Assembly (NCBI GenBank): GCA_029553285.1
Contig: JAKPCO010000112.1
Location: 1 to 64,000, forward strand
Direction: 5' to 3'
DNA from: Methanobacteriota archaeon
Lineage (GTDB): Archaea > Halobacteriota > Methanosarcinia > Methanotrichales > Methanotrichaceae
DNA: 64,000 bases
The translations under genes and the position numbers were made by a program. The notes under the pieces were generated by a model. The model made no database searches and was not told where the DNA came from. It was given only the letters and a program-made list of their open reading frames with translations. Shown here one piece after another: positions 10,110 to 18,852 of this stretch. The number at the start of each line of letters is the position of its first letter. Within the stretch, counting starts at the first letter, position 1.

Positions 10110-10534
10110 TTTTATAAACCTCCTTCCATATCCATCCGCCGCGTGGTCTGAGGGCTATAGGGCGGCAGATGTTAATGGTAGATTATGTTCATTATTAATA
10201 AATCTATTGGTTCGTGCTATCATTTGCCCACCATTCCCAAGATAATATAATAAATAATAATTATAGATTCTCGAACAACATCTCTTTCGGGTTGGATGAG
10301 TATACCAGATAAATATCCAGAGCATATGGTATGAAAATAGTTCTCGCAAAGGTCCATTTTCATCCACATTGGTGACCTTGGGTCAAGGGTGTTTTTGTGT
10401 TTTTTTATAATGCAGATGAAAATCAATACCGTCCACCCAAGCACCCCGTTCAGATTGTGCAGATCCCGGATCACACCTTTTGCCCCGGCCGTGCAGGAAA
10501 GCCTTTAAGCCCATCAGATGCCTCAGAGACCATC
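10110..10534. promoter_or_regulatory. Divergent promoter region between acs C and the AAA ATPase gene
   Basis: The minus-strand promoter of acs C is near 10191-10205. For the plus-strand gene a TATA-like CCTTTAAGC (about 10503-10510) lies about 27 bases before the ATG at 10535, which would give a leaderless message. The remainder (10230-10420) is AT-rich. Open frames through it have no support. Confidence 0.4.
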
Positions 10535-11806
10535 ATGAAATCCTCTGAGGAGCTGCTCTCGAAGATCAAATCGCTCATTGATGCCCTGGAGGAGCTGCGC
10601 CTTCACATCGGAGTTAAAGATATCTCCATCGGATCCAAGAGGTTCAACGCGCAGCTCGTCTTCTGCCTGGCCAACGCATGCCTCAGAAACAGGGCAGTTT
10701 TGCTCTACGGCGGCATGGGCGCTAACAAAACAACGCTTGTGAACATTCTTGGTGGTGTGTTCATGAACATGAGCTTCGATGACGTGGAGAACCTCATGGT
10801 CACAGGACACCCAGAGCAGACAGAGGAGAAGATCATTGGCTTCATAGATCCAAGACAGTGGATGCAGCCCACCAGCTCAGAAATCAGAGTTCTCTGGACG
10901 CCGTGGGCGAGATCCAGGTGGAAGCTCATCAACGAGATCAACAGGTTTCCTGCTGGAAAGCAGAACCTCTTCCTGGAGATCATCAAGAAGAGAAAGATAA
11001 CCTATGCGGGCCAGGTGCTGGAGCCGGGGGACACATGCTACTTTGCCACGATGAACCCGGAGTTCAGCTCCACCTACCCTGTTGATGAGGCCCTGATGGA
11101 CAGAATATCCGCATGCATCCCAGCGGTACAGCCCGACCTTCTCGCCGGCCTGAACCTCGCGGAGCGCACAGAGGAGATACGAGATCTGGCGGAGCAGCTC
11201 CCGAAGTTCTCAGCAGACGAATTTGATGCACTGCCTCACGCGGTTGAGGGCATACCGCTGGATTTCCTCACAGAACTCTGCATAGTCTCACTGATCCGCG
11301 ACTTCACGCTATGCGAGCGCGCGCCGTGTTTTGATAAAACACAGCTCTCAGGCAGGAATCCAAGTCATGGTCTCTGCTCTGGATGCCATTACTACAACAA
11401 CCCTGAGGTCTGCTGCTGGCAGATCGATGAGGGCCTTTCTGACAGGGTTCGACAGGATCTGAGGGCATTCACAAAGGCTGTCTCGTTTGTCTGTGGTATC
11501 AGTAACGGATCCAGAATCGAGGTGTTGAGGGCGGTTGCACCCTATATCATATGGCATAGGGTGACACCGAACCGCTCAATGCTCGAGAGGCCTCCATACT
11601 ATGGAGCAAAGCGCCTGGAGTACATCTCAGATCTGGTTCAGAAGAGCATAGACAGGACTGTGAATGAGCGCGGGGAGATGAACATGATATTCTCAAGGGC
11701 GGTCGATGGGGAGCTCACGGTTGAGAGAGCGATAAAAGAGCTCTCAGAGCACGACGACCCGATCGCGAGGCTGGATTACATCCCGATGCTCGAGAGGCTG
11801 AGGTAG
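10535..11806 (+). CDS. MoxR-type AAA+ ATPase with a cysteine-rich insertion
   Basis: Likely ATP-driven chaperone or cofactor-insertion motor. I start at the ATG at 10535 (MKSSEELLSKIKSLIDALEE). The upstream extension to 10397 has no conserved look, and a TATA-like box sits 27 bases before this ATG. The product is 423 aa. The Walker A (residues 59-68) reads GGMGANKTTL, with Asn where Gly is usual before the Lys. Walker B is KLINEINRFP (hhhNE form), and sensor 1 is FATMNPEF. Residues 260-294 hold six cysteines (C260, C265, C281, C284, C293, C294; CSGC and CC), suggesting a metal or Fe-S site not typical of MoxR. It heads a cluster with a GXGXG protein and a VWA protein. Confidence 0.8.
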   Translation: MKSSEELLSKIKSLIDALEELRLHIGVKDISIGSKRFNAQLVFCLANACLRNRAVLLYGGMGANKTTLVNILGGVFMNMSFDDVENLMVTGHPEQTEEKIIGFIDPRQWMQPTSSEIRVLWTPWARSRWKLINEINRFPAGKQNLFLEIIKKRKITYAGQVLEPGDTCYFATMNPEFSSTYPVDEALMDRISACIPAVQPDLLAGLNLAERTEEIRDLAEQLPKFSADEFDALPHAVEGIPLDFLTELCIVSLIRDFTLCERAPCFDKTQLSGRNPSHGLCSGCHYYNNPEVCCWQIDEGLSDRVRQDLRAFTKAVSFVCGISNGSRIEVLRAVAPYIIWHRVTPNRSMLERPPYYGAKRLEYISDLVQKSIDRTVNERGEMNMIFSRAVDGELTVERAIKELSEHDDPIARLDYIPMLERLR

Positions 11807-11895
11807 TTTACAGTAGATCCACCGAATCTGGCGGCATGTGAATCCAGATGTGTTGTGATGTGGGCGCGAATCGCTGAGAAATCAATGGGATTCAT

Positions 11896-12714
11896 GTGAT
11901 AACCTACCGGTTATTTGATCTCGATTTCGAGGGTGATGACAAACAGTTCGATCTGTATTCCCGTACCGGGGCTGGGATGATGGGCCTGAAGGATATGATG
12001 GAGAACGCATACGGCGGAAGGATCCGGCACAGGAGGCTCGAATCCGGCAGAGGTGATGGGGTCATAAGCCTGGAGGACCTCGCCGACAGGCTCCCGGATC
12101 ATCCGGAAAAGAGGGAGATCGCGGAGCTTGTCAGCGATGATGTAATTCCAAGGCTATTATCGAGCAGACCTCATGGAAAGAGGGAATCCGTGATTTTGGG
12201 GTATATCACAAGCATCGCAGCAGAGAGATCAAAACAACCGGTCACGGTGCACCCAATGGACTTCGCGGGGCTTGAGCTCTCCCGTGGGACTCTCATCCTG
12301 AGCAGTAATGGAAAGAGCAGACCATCACATGTGGGCGAGAGGATGAGCTCCGGCATAATCAAGATGTGCGATGCCGGAGATTACCTCGGCCAGGGTATGA
12401 CCGGAGGAGGGATAGTCGCCTCCTCATGCGGAACATATGCGTTCAGAAACATGAGCGGCGGATGGGGCGTGATCCTCGGAGATGCGGGCAGCTTCATCGG
12501 AGTCAACAACTCAGGAGGAAAAATACTCGTGAAGGGCAATGCAGGCGAGAGAGTGGGCTGGCTGATGCGCTCTGGGCGTATAACCGTGTTGGGCGATGTC
12601 GGGGATTACGCAGGCATTCTCGCGAAAGGCGGCCTGATAAGGATCCGCGGCGGTGCTGGAGAGAACGCCGGCTGGAGGGCTGGCGGTGTCAGGATCGAGA
12701 TCGGTAGAAGATGA
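11896..12714 (+). CDS. GXGXG beta-helix protein (272 aa)
   Basis: From about residue 130 the protein is a run of Gly-x-Gly-x-x-Gly steps (LGQGMTGGGIVAS, MSGGWGVILGDAGSFIG, NSGGKILVKGNAGERVG, AKGGLIRIRGGAGENAG). This is the right-handed beta-helix fold found in the C-terminal domain of glutamate synthase and in formylmethanofuran dehydrogenase subunit C. The first 120 residues are a separate, unrecognised domain. The start is a GTG. It lies 89 bases after the AAA ATPase gene and its stop is 1 base before the VWA gene ATG, so the three are probably co-transcribed. It may be the client or scaffold of the AAA/VWA pair (inference). Confidence 0.75.
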   Translation: MITYRLFDLDFEGDDKQFDLYSRTGAGMMGLKDMMENAYGGRIRHRRLESGRGDGVISLEDLADRLPDHPEKREIAELVSDDVIPRLLSSRPHGKRESVILGYITSIAAERSKQPVTVHPMDFAGLELSRGTLILSSNGKSRPSHVGERMSSGIIKMCDAGDYLGQGMTGGGIVASSCGTYAFRNMSGGWGVILGDAGSFIGVNNSGGKILVKGNAGERVGWLMRSGRITVLGDVGDYAGILAKGGLIRIRGGAGENAGWRAGGVRIEIGRR

Positions 12715-12715
12715 G

Positions 12716-14173
12716 ATGCTCAGGATATGGGAGACGGCACGGAGCGAGTGGCACCATCCACAGCTCCCGCGTCCTGTCATATCCACTGATGGCTCAGGCA
12801 TCTTCCCATTCGATAACTACAGGATATCTGTCAGGGAGGAGGATCTGAGGGACCCGTTGTATCTGGAGAGCCTCTTCGAACACCTTATCCTCCATTACAT
12901 CCTCTGCCCCAGGTCGCTTGAGGTGGCTGGAGAGCTCGCCCTCTCAGCTCTGAAGGGCATCAAGAGGAACGACACGAACTTCGCGAGGACGATCGTGAAC
13001 ATATTCAGCGATATAGTGATTGACTCTTTCAGGCTTGAGAGGAGTGAGTATGACGAGCAGAAGGTAATCCTCCTCTGGAGGCGCATCGCGGAGTCTGCAG
13101 AATCCGATCTTGATATGGCAGTTCTGTCTTTCATCGAGAAGTACTGGTCAGCCGATATCTGCGGTGCAGCCGAGACAGAGGAGACGAGAATTCTGCTCCA
13201 GATCTTCGCCCCCGGCGTTCGGGAGAAGTCTCTGTGGAGGAGACAGTGCCAGCAGATGGCAATGGTTCTCTCACCACTCGCCCCCGGCTCTCTAGGAAAA
13301 GAGGAGGTCAGATCCCTGGAGATCCTTCGCGGGAATGCGAGATCCGCGCCTCTCGCGGGTCTTGCATCTGAGCTCGAGCCAGAGGAGTACATCAGGTGTC
13401 TGGACGTGCTGGGCATCAGGGGAGACCTGAAGCGGTGGTACCGCGATCAGGGGTACAGGATAGAGATCGTGGCGAGCAGGTCGAGCAGGAGTGATACATA
13501 TCCCACAGGCACATCGAGATGGCGCTTCGACGATCCACCGAGCGAGCTGGATGTGAACTACTCACTCAGTATGAGCCCCAGGCTTGTCCCCGGGGTGACC
13601 ACGTACAGGAGAGATCGCGAATCATGCGGCATGACTCCGGGCAGATCCGATGTTCCTGATCTTCTTGTGGTTCTCGACAGCAGCAGGTCGATGGATGGTC
13701 ACAGGAGAGGATCCAGGACATTCTACGCGACGCTGGCCGCGTTCAAGGCCGCGCAGTTCGCCTACGAGCAGGGTGCTGAGATAGCCGCGATAAACTTCAG
13801 TGAGAGGTTTCTGGTACAGCCATGGTGCAGGGACCTAGACGCTGTGGAGGATGTCCTGATCGAGTACCTTTGTGGAAGAACGAACATACCCGGAAGCAGG
13901 ATTCTGGAGCTCGTAAAGGAGAGGAAGGGCTGTCTGATTCTCTGCATAACAGACACAGGAATACAGAACCTCTACACACAGTGGGATTACCTGAAAGAGG
14001 CATCCTCGCTTGGCAGGTTTGTGCTCTTCTGCATAGATGAGAAGGGCAGGGACAGATACGTCCTAGAAGCGCTCGGCTCTCTCGGCAGGGTTTATTACAT
14101 AAACACTCCGGAGGATCTTATATCTCTCGTCGTTGAGACCACAGAGGATGCGTACGGGGATGCGCCTGTTTAG
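12716..14173 (+). CDS. VWA-domain protein, partner of the MoxR ATPase
   Basis: The start is taken at the ATG at 12716, one base after the upstream stop, rather than a GTG at 12653 inside the preceding gene. The product is 485 aa. The C-terminal 170 residues form a von Willebrand factor A domain with the metal-ion site LDSSRSMDG (DxSxS), a downstream Thr (RTNIPGS) and ITDTG as the third loop. The N-terminal 300 residues are an unrecognised helical domain with HLILHYILCP. MoxR ATPases work with VWA proteins in NorQ/NorD and CbbQ/CbbO, so these two are likely one machine. Many acidic and arginine-rich stretches suggest it is cytoplasmic; there is no signal peptide. Confidence 0.8.
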   Translation: MLRIWETARSEWHHPQLPRPVISTDGSGIFPFDNYRISVREEDLRDPLYLESLFEHLILHYILCPRSLEVAGELALSALKGIKRNDTNFARTIVNIFSDIVIDSFRLERSEYDEQKVILLWRRIAESAESDLDMAVLSFIEKYWSADICGAAETEETRILLQIFAPGVREKSLWRRQCQQMAMVLSPLAPGSLGKEEVRSLEILRGNARSAPLAGLASELEPEEYIRCLDVLGIRGDLKRWYRDQGYRIEIVASRSSRSDTYPTGTSRWRFDDPPSELDVNYSLSMSPRLVPGVTTYRRDRESCGMTPGRSDVPDLLVVLDSSRSMDGHRRGSRTFYATLAAFKAAQFAYEQGAEIAAINFSERFLVQPWCRDLDAVEDVLIEYLCGRTNIPGSRILELVKERKGCLILCITDTGIQNLYTQWDYLKEASSLGRFVLFCIDEKGRDRYVLEALGSLGRVYYINTPEDLISLVVETTEDAYGDAPV

Positions 14174-14362
14174 CATCCAGGTGGCTCTGATTCAGGCGGT
14201 CCGATCGTGTGCTCATGTTCTGGCTCCAAATACCTCACAGGAGTTCTGTCAGGATCCCTGAGGGCACTCTCCAGCACTCCAGGCCACGACCGGCAACCCC
14301 GAACGCCCGGATGGCCGAGAGAATGAAGGCACTCAAAGCATAATAAGGAGACCTATGGAGCG

Positions 14363-15295
14363 ATGTTGATGGACCGTGTTCGGCAGCTTTCTGTAAAACC
14401 TGGGATGAGCGTGGATGAGCTGGTGAGGGGCATGGAGGGCTGCGGCTTCGGCGCACGCAGGCTCGCGCATGCCGCTGAGATCTACCAGGAGATGGTGGAG
14501 GAGGATTACAGGAAGTTCTTCACCCTCGCAGGCGCGATGGTGCCCGCAGGCATGAGGAATCTGATCTCAGATCTCATAAGAAGGGGGATGATAGATGTGC
14601 TCGTCACGACCGGAGCGAATCTGGTGCACGATATCGTGGAATCTTTCAGCCATCACCGTCTGGGGTATCTCGAGGCGGACGACTCTGAGCTGAGGAGATC
14701 TGGAATATCAAGGATATATGATGTATACATAACAGACGATGACTTCGTCAGGTTCGAGGAGCTGGTCCAGAACCTGCTTCCAGATAGAGAAGCTCCGATC
14801 TCTGGAAGGGATCTACTGGCAGAGATAGGATCGGGGATAGACGACAGGAGATCGATACTCAGAAGCGCCAGCGATTGTGGTGTTCCAGTCTTCTGTCCTG
14901 CAATAACAGATTCGATGATAGGGCTCCAGGCATGGCTCCACAGGCAGACGAAAAAGCTGAACATAGATGTTCTTGAGGATGTGCGTGAGATAGTCGATAT
15001 ATGCTACGAATCAGAGAGGGCTGGAATACTCATGGTCGGTGGGGGGGTTCCAAAGAACTTCGCACTGCAGTCGATGCTTGTGACCCCGAACAGCTTCAGG
15101 CTCGCGATCCAGCTCACAACAGATCATCCAGAGGCAGGGGGACTCTCAGGCGCGACGCTCTCAGAGGCGATATCCTGGGGAAAGATAGATCCAGAGGGGA
15201 AGCACGTCACAGTCTACGGGGACGCGACCATAACGCTTCCGCTGCTTGTCGCATCTGTAATCACCAGGATAGAGGAGAGGTGTGAGCGTAATTAG
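14363..15295 (+). CDS. dys: Deoxyhypusine synthase
   Basis: Transfers the aminobutyl group of spermidine (or a related polyamine) to a lysine of translation factor aIF5A. The 310-aa length fits the archaeal enzyme. Recognisable parts are FFTLAGAMVPAGMRN near the N-terminus, VTTGANLVHDI (NAD-binding side), CPAITDSMIGLQ, and the active-site block EAISWGKI with its catalytic lysine, followed by VYGDATITLPLL. The start ATGTTGATGG follows GGAGACCTATGGAG. A TATA-like GCATAATAAGGA lies just upstream, so it probably has its own promoter despite following the AAA/VWA cluster. Confidence 0.93.
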   Translation: MLMDRVRQLSVKPGMSVDELVRGMEGCGFGARRLAHAAEIYQEMVEEDYRKFFTLAGAMVPAGMRNLISDLIRRGMIDVLVTTGANLVHDIVESFSHHRLGYLEADDSELRRSGISRIYDVYITDDDFVRFEELVQNLLPDREAPISGRDLLAEIGSGIDDRRSILRSASDCGVPVFCPAITDSMIGLQAWLHRQTKKLNIDVLEDVREIVDICYESERAGILMVGGGVPKNFALQSMLVTPNSFRLAIQLTTDHPEAGGLSGATLSEAISWGKIDPEGKHVTVYGDATITLPLLVASVITRIEERCERN

Positions 15296-15399
15296 CAAGG
15301 TTTTTTCGGTGGAGAGCGCACCATTCCTGCTGAGGTCGTGCAGGAGGGTGCCATGATCAGCGTGCAAGGATGGCGAAAAACTTCTTCGAGCCAGATAGA

Positions 15400-15840
15400 T
15401 CACATTGATCTGGATGCACGGCTCCCACCCGTCTCCTCGACATAGATCTCCCCGTCCTCTGTGACGTAGATATCAAAGCTCCTCTCAATGAGTCGCCTTC
15501 TGGTGAGATGCGGGGCGATCTCCTTCAATCCCGCCAGGATATCTATTGAGTTCACCGGCAGCTTCAATCCCCTCGTGTCGGCCTCTCTGAATATGATCCC
15601 GGGAAGGGCGAAGAGGTCTGTGCCCTCAGGGATACTGACGGCAACAGGCGCGTGGATCATCTTCCACTGCTTCAATGTCTCAAGTGCGCGGTCTATGTTC
15701 TGCATCGCCCTCTTCTCCAGGATGCTGACATTCGCTCTGGTCGTGCCAAGGAGAGCAGCCACCTCCTCCTGCGACATCCCACTCCTTCTGAGGCGCAGGA
15801 CCTGGATCTGCCTCTCAGTGAGAAACCCGCGCGAATTCAT
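15400..15840 (-). CDS. Tfx-family transcriptional regulator
   Basis: A 146-aa protein with an N-terminal helix-turn-helix (LTERQIQVLRLRRSGMSQEEVAALLGTTRANVSILEKRA). The C-terminal half (FALPGIIFREADTRGLKLPV, DIYVTEDGEIYVEE) is the form of archaeal Tfx proteins. In Methanothermobacter, Tfx binds upstream of the molybdenum formylmethanofuran dehydrogenase operon. Here it is the last gene of a tungstate transport operon, overlapping the ATPase gene by 26 bases, so it plausibly couples tungstate or molybdate supply to gene expression. The link to metal sensing is inference; the HTH is seen directly. Confidence 0.85.
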   Translation of the reverse strand: MNSRGFLTERQIQVLRLRRSGMSQEEVAALLGTTRANVSILEKRAMQNIDRALETLKQWKMIHAPVAVSIPEGTDLFALPGIIFREADTRGLKLPVNSIDILAGLKEIAPHLTRRRLIERSFDIYVTEDGEIYVEETGGSRASRSM

Positions 15841-16582
15841 GAATGAACCTCCAGTCCACAGGCCTCAGCATTCCTGCATGCAGGAACGCCCTCACATCAT
15901 CAGAATCAGAGTTCAGGAGTAGATCCGCGGATCCGGATGAGACCACCCTGCCATCCATGATGATCACAATCCTGTCAGCCAGACGCACCGCCTGGGGCAG
16001 GTCATGGGTAGATACCACTGTGGTCATTCCTCTCATCTTCGCACGGGATATCAGCTCTTCTATGACATAAGATGTTCTGGGATCGAGATTGGCGGTCGGC
16101 TCATCGAGAAGCAGAAGTTCAGGGGATATCGCGAGAGCTCTTGCGAGAGCCACCCTCTGCATCTCCCCTCCTGAGAGGACCTTTGCGGGCCTTCTCTCGT
16201 ATCCTTTGAGACCGACATCAGAGAGAGCAGCTTCAACCCTCTCATCGATCTCATCCTTCGATAAACGACGTATCCTGAGACCATAAGCCACGTTATCGTA
16301 AACAGTGCCCCGGAGCATGACAGGCCGCTGGAAGACCACGCCGATCCGGCGCCTGGCTGCCAGCCTCTCGCCCTCGTTCTTCGGAGCTTCGCCTTTAAAA
16401 AGCACGCGACCTTTTGACGGAAGATCGATGAGATCCATCACTCTCAGCAGCGTCGTCTTTCCAGCGCCTGTTGGGCCGATTATGCCCAGCGTCTCGCCTG
16501 TCCTGACCTCAATGTTGATATCGGTAAGTATCTGTCTGCCGTTCTTCTCGATGGAGACGCCTTCAAGCTGTATCGTCCTCAC
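15815..16582 (-). CDS. tupC: Tungstate/molybdate ABC transporter ATPase
   Basis: ATP-hydrolysing subunit of the importer. The open frame extends far upstream, but the real start is the GTG at 16582, which overlaps the permease stop as GTGA; residue 1 then begins VRTIQLEGVSIEKNG. That gives 255 aa, the normal length. Seen in order are Walker A GPTGAGKTT, the Q-loop (VVFQRP), signature LSGGEMQRVALARAL, Walker B LLLLDEPTANLDP, and the switch His (STHDL). Order on the minus strand is substrate-binding protein, permease, ATPase, Tfx, with overlaps, so they form one operon. Confidence 0.9.
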   Translation of the reverse strand: MRTIQLEGVSIEKNGRQILTDINIEVRTGETLGIIGPTGAGKTTLLRVMDLIDLPSKGRVLFKGEAPKNEGERLAARRRIGVVFQRPVMLRGTVYDNVAYGLRIRRLSKDEIDERVEAALSDVGLKGYERRPAKVLSGGEMQRVALARALAISPELLLLDEPTANLDPRTSYVIEELISRAKMRGMTTVVSTHDLPQAVRLADRIVIIMDGRVVSSGSADLLLNSDSDDVRAFLHAGMLRPVDWRFIHEFARVSH

Positions 16583-17265
16583 CACCCCTGGAGTCTGCCG
16601 ACCACTGTGTTCACCACCAAAGCTATCGAGATCAGAATCAGGCCGAGAGCTATTGATATCTCCAGGTTCCCCATGGATGTCTCGAGAGCGATCGCTGTTG
16701 TGAGAACTCTTGTGTATCCTCTTATGTTCCCACCAATCATCATCGCGACGCCCACCTCCGAGAGGGCTCTTCCAAAGCCGAGGAGGACTGCTGCAAGCAC
16801 AGGTCCCCGCGCCTCCACTATCACCGTCCACATCGTCTGAAATCTGTCGGCGCCGAGCGAGACGGCCGTATCTCTAATATCTTCACTTACACTGCTCAGA
16901 GCCGATATCGTGAGCCCGAGGATTACGGGCGTTATCAAAACAGTCTGACCGATGATCATCCCGTAAGGAGTGTATAGAAGCCCGTAGCCCCCCAGTGGAC
17001 CCTCCCTTGAGATAAGCAGGAAGACGAAGAGTCCGACGGTCACTGTGGGTATACTGTAAAGGGTCTGGATGAGATTTATCAGACCACTCCTCCCCGGGAA
17101 GTGATGAAAATGTATCAGGCTTCCAAGAGGTACGTTGATAAGAGATGCGATGGTGACCGAGGTGAGTGCGATTAAAAATGAGCGGAGCGTGACCTCGATC
17201 ACCTCCGGATTCAGTTCGATTATCAGCTCAACAGCCCTGATGAAACCTCTTGCAATCTCATCCAA
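16579..17265 (-). CDS. tupB: Tungstate/molybdate ABC transporter permease
   Basis: A 228-aa membrane protein with about five hydrophobic segments (for example FLIALTSVTIASLINVPLG and TVTVGLFVFLLIS). It carries the EAA-type loop ALSEVGVAMMIGGNIRGYTR, where the ATPase docks. The sequence is closer to TupB than to ModB or WtpB. Its start overlaps the end of the binding-protein gene by 8 bases and its stop overlaps the ATPase start. Confidence 0.88.
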   Translation of the reverse strand: MDEIARGFIRAVELIIELNPEVIEVTLRSFLIALTSVTIASLINVPLGSLIHFHHFPGRSGLINLIQTLYSIPTVTVGLFVFLLISREGPLGGYGLLYTPYGMIIGQTVLITPVILGLTISALSSVSEDIRDTAVSLGADRFQTMWTVIVEARGPVLAAVLLGFGRALSEVGVAMMIGGNIRGYTRVLTTAIALETSMGNLEISIALGLILISIALVVNTVVGRLQGW

Positions 17266-18142
17266 ATGCGCTCACCATCTCTCCTGGACATTCTGTGGCA
17301 TTGCATCCGATCTCCGTGCAGTGACCTGCGGCTGGATAGAACAGCGCTCTCCCGTAGATATCCTTTCCGTAGCCGGCTATGATCTCCTGTCCCTCTTGGG
17401 AGAGAAGAAACTCCACGAACCTCTCCGCGAGATCCAGATGTTTCGATGCGGATACGGGTATTGCAGCGTACACGTTGAGCAGTTCATCGCTCTCCGTCAC
17501 CAGCGGCACAAGGCTCAGGTTGCCCGCGAAGGCCATGTAAGTCGACATATCCGTGAGCGTGTACGCTCTCTTCTCATCTGCCATGATCAGTGTCGCGCCC
17601 ATCCCCTGGCCTGACTCCAGGTACCATCTCCCGGATGGCTCGATGCCGGCGCTCTTCCACAGCATCCTCTCACGTGCATGCGTTCCGGAGTTGTCGCCGC
17701 GGGAGACGAACTGCACGTTTGGATTCTTCTCTCCAGCATCTGCAATCCTCCTGAACGCCTCGGATGCGTTCCTGCCCCTTATACCTGCAGGGTCACCGGC
17801 AGGGCCGACGATGTAGAAGTAGTTGTACGCAAAGCATCTCCTCTCAGTGCCATATCCATCATCTATGAACTCTCTCTCTCGATCTTTATCGTGAACGAGG
17901 AGGAGATCCACATCCCCGCGCCTCCCCTGCTCCAGCGCGAATCCGGTCCCGCCGGAGATTATGTCAAGAGCTACTCCGTGCTCCTCCTCAAACCGGCTCT
18001 CCAGCACATCGAGAAGCTTTGTATCATAAAGGCTCGTTGTCGTCGCAATTCTCAGCCTCTCATCCGTTGTCCCACCCACAGAGAGCATGCAGAGCAGGAG
18101 CACCACAAAAAGCAGCTGAATACAACGCCTTATCCGAATCAT
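17258..18142 (-). CDS. tupA: Tungstate-binding lipoprotein-like protein
   Basis: Exported substrate-binding protein of the importer. I start at the ATG at 18142 (MIRIRRCIQLLFVVLLLCML) because GGAGGGTG lies about 7 bases upstream; the ORF start at 18175 lacks a signal. A hydrophobic signal sequence is followed by LRIATTTSLYDTKLLDVLES, the TupA signature. Later RGDNSGTHARE and YTLTDMSTYMAF are ligand-side motifs of the TupA family. The C-terminus has an unusual cysteine-rich tail (HCTEIGCNATECPGE). A TATA box CTTATATATGAG at 18181-18192 (minus) gives a short leader. Confidence 0.9.
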   Translation of the reverse strand: MIRIRRCIQLLFVVLLLCMLSVGGTTDERLRIATTTSLYDTKLLDVLESRFEEEHGVALDIISGGTGFALEQGRRGDVDLLLVHDKDREREFIDDGYGTERRCFAYNYFYIVGPAGDPAGIRGRNASEAFRRIADAGEKNPNVQFVSRGDNSGTHARERMLWKSAGIEPSGRWYLESGQGMGATLIMADEKRAYTLTDMSTYMAFAGNLSLVPLVTESDELLNVYAAIPVSASKHLDLAERFVEFLLSQEGQEIIAGYGKDIYGRALFYPAAGHCTEIGCNATECPGEMVSAFG

Positions 18143-18230
18143 GCTGCACCCTCCTGTAAACACTGTCGTTAACAAAAATACTCATATATAAGCGTTTTGG
18201 TATCAGAACAGAGATGTCGGGATGAAGTGT

Positions 18231-18292
18231 TCATAACAATCAGCATCCTCAACCTCGAATATCTGGCTCAGAACTCTTACACGGACAGGTTC
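18231..18292 (+). repeat. Degenerate copy of inverted-repeat element family 2
   Basis: TCATAACAATCAGCATCCT, CCTCGAATATCTGG, AGAACTCTTA and CGGACAGGT match, block by block, the element at 51420-51641, but here nothing interrupts CCTCGAATATC. This is the unoccupied form of the site into which a family 1 element is inserted at 51477. The ends are degenerate, so exact limits are uncertain. Confidence 0.75.
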
Positions 18293-18329
18293 TCAGAATC
18301 CATCCGGGCTGAGCGATGCGACGAACGAT

Positions 18330-18385
18330 AAAAAAAATGAAGATGAGGAGTCAGCCCTTGCCACCTCAACCACCTCAACAAGGGC
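18330..18385 (-). terminator. Candidate terminator of the sulfur/redox operon
   Basis: On the minus strand, downstream of the gene ending at 18476, GCCCTTG (18379-18385 read in reverse) pairs with CAAGGGC (18354-18360) around an 18-base loop. A run of eight T follows about 20 bases later (18330-18337). Confidence 0.45.
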
Positions 18386-18475
18386 AGACCAGGGGATCCG
18401 GTGATATTTCAGTCCCCTCGGGCGACTTCGTGTCACACGTGCATGCCGGTATGACGGTTCCCTGCGGGTGCTGAG

Positions 18476-18850
18476 CTATATGCCTGCCATCTGTCCCTTT
18501 ATCGCATCGACGACAATTCTGAGCTCCTCTTCGCTGATCGAGAGGTCCGGAGATTTCTTCACACCCAGCTCCGTTATCACAACACAAAGATCCGGCTGAA
18601 ATCCGCAGAGCTCCAGGCTCTTGCGGCAGCACTCCAGGGAGCATCCATCTATGGAGACTATCGCGTCTGCACCCTGCGCAGAGGCTGTTATACCCCGGAT
18701 GCTGGCTGTTATCCCGGCCAGGCACGAGATCCTGCCATATCCCTGTGCGGTCAGCTCCCTGCCAGCGGCATTTGCGAGCTGGCCGACGTTCGAGCCGCCA
18801 GAGCATGTGAATATCGCGCGTCTGGCCTCGCAGAGGCAACTCTCTGCCAT
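18476..18850 (-). CDS. DGC-domain putative zinc-binding protein (124 aa)
   Basis: The start is at 18850 (MAESCLCEARRAIFTCSGGS), 2 bases after the thioredoxin-like gene; the longer frame overlaps that gene. Features are TCSGGSNVGQLANAAGREL, the DGC-family core SIDGCSLECCRKSLE, and further paired cysteines (CEA, CLAG). These small cysteine-rich proteins are thought to bind zinc; the biochemical role is not established. It lies in a run with a thioredoxin-like protein and a double rhodanese protein, which points to sulfur or redox work. Confidence 0.8.
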   Translation of the reverse strand: MAESCLCEARRAIFTCSGGSNVGQLANAAGRELTAQGYGRISCLAGITASIRGITASAQGADAIVSIDGCSLECCRKSLELCGFQPDLCVVITELGVKKSPDLSISEEELRIVVDAIKGQMAGI

Positions 18851-18852
18851 AT

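Noticed and set aside
16583-16831. N-terminal extension of the tungstate transporter ATPase
   Set aside because: It overlaps the permease gene out of frame; the GTG overlapping the permease stop gives the normal ATPase length.
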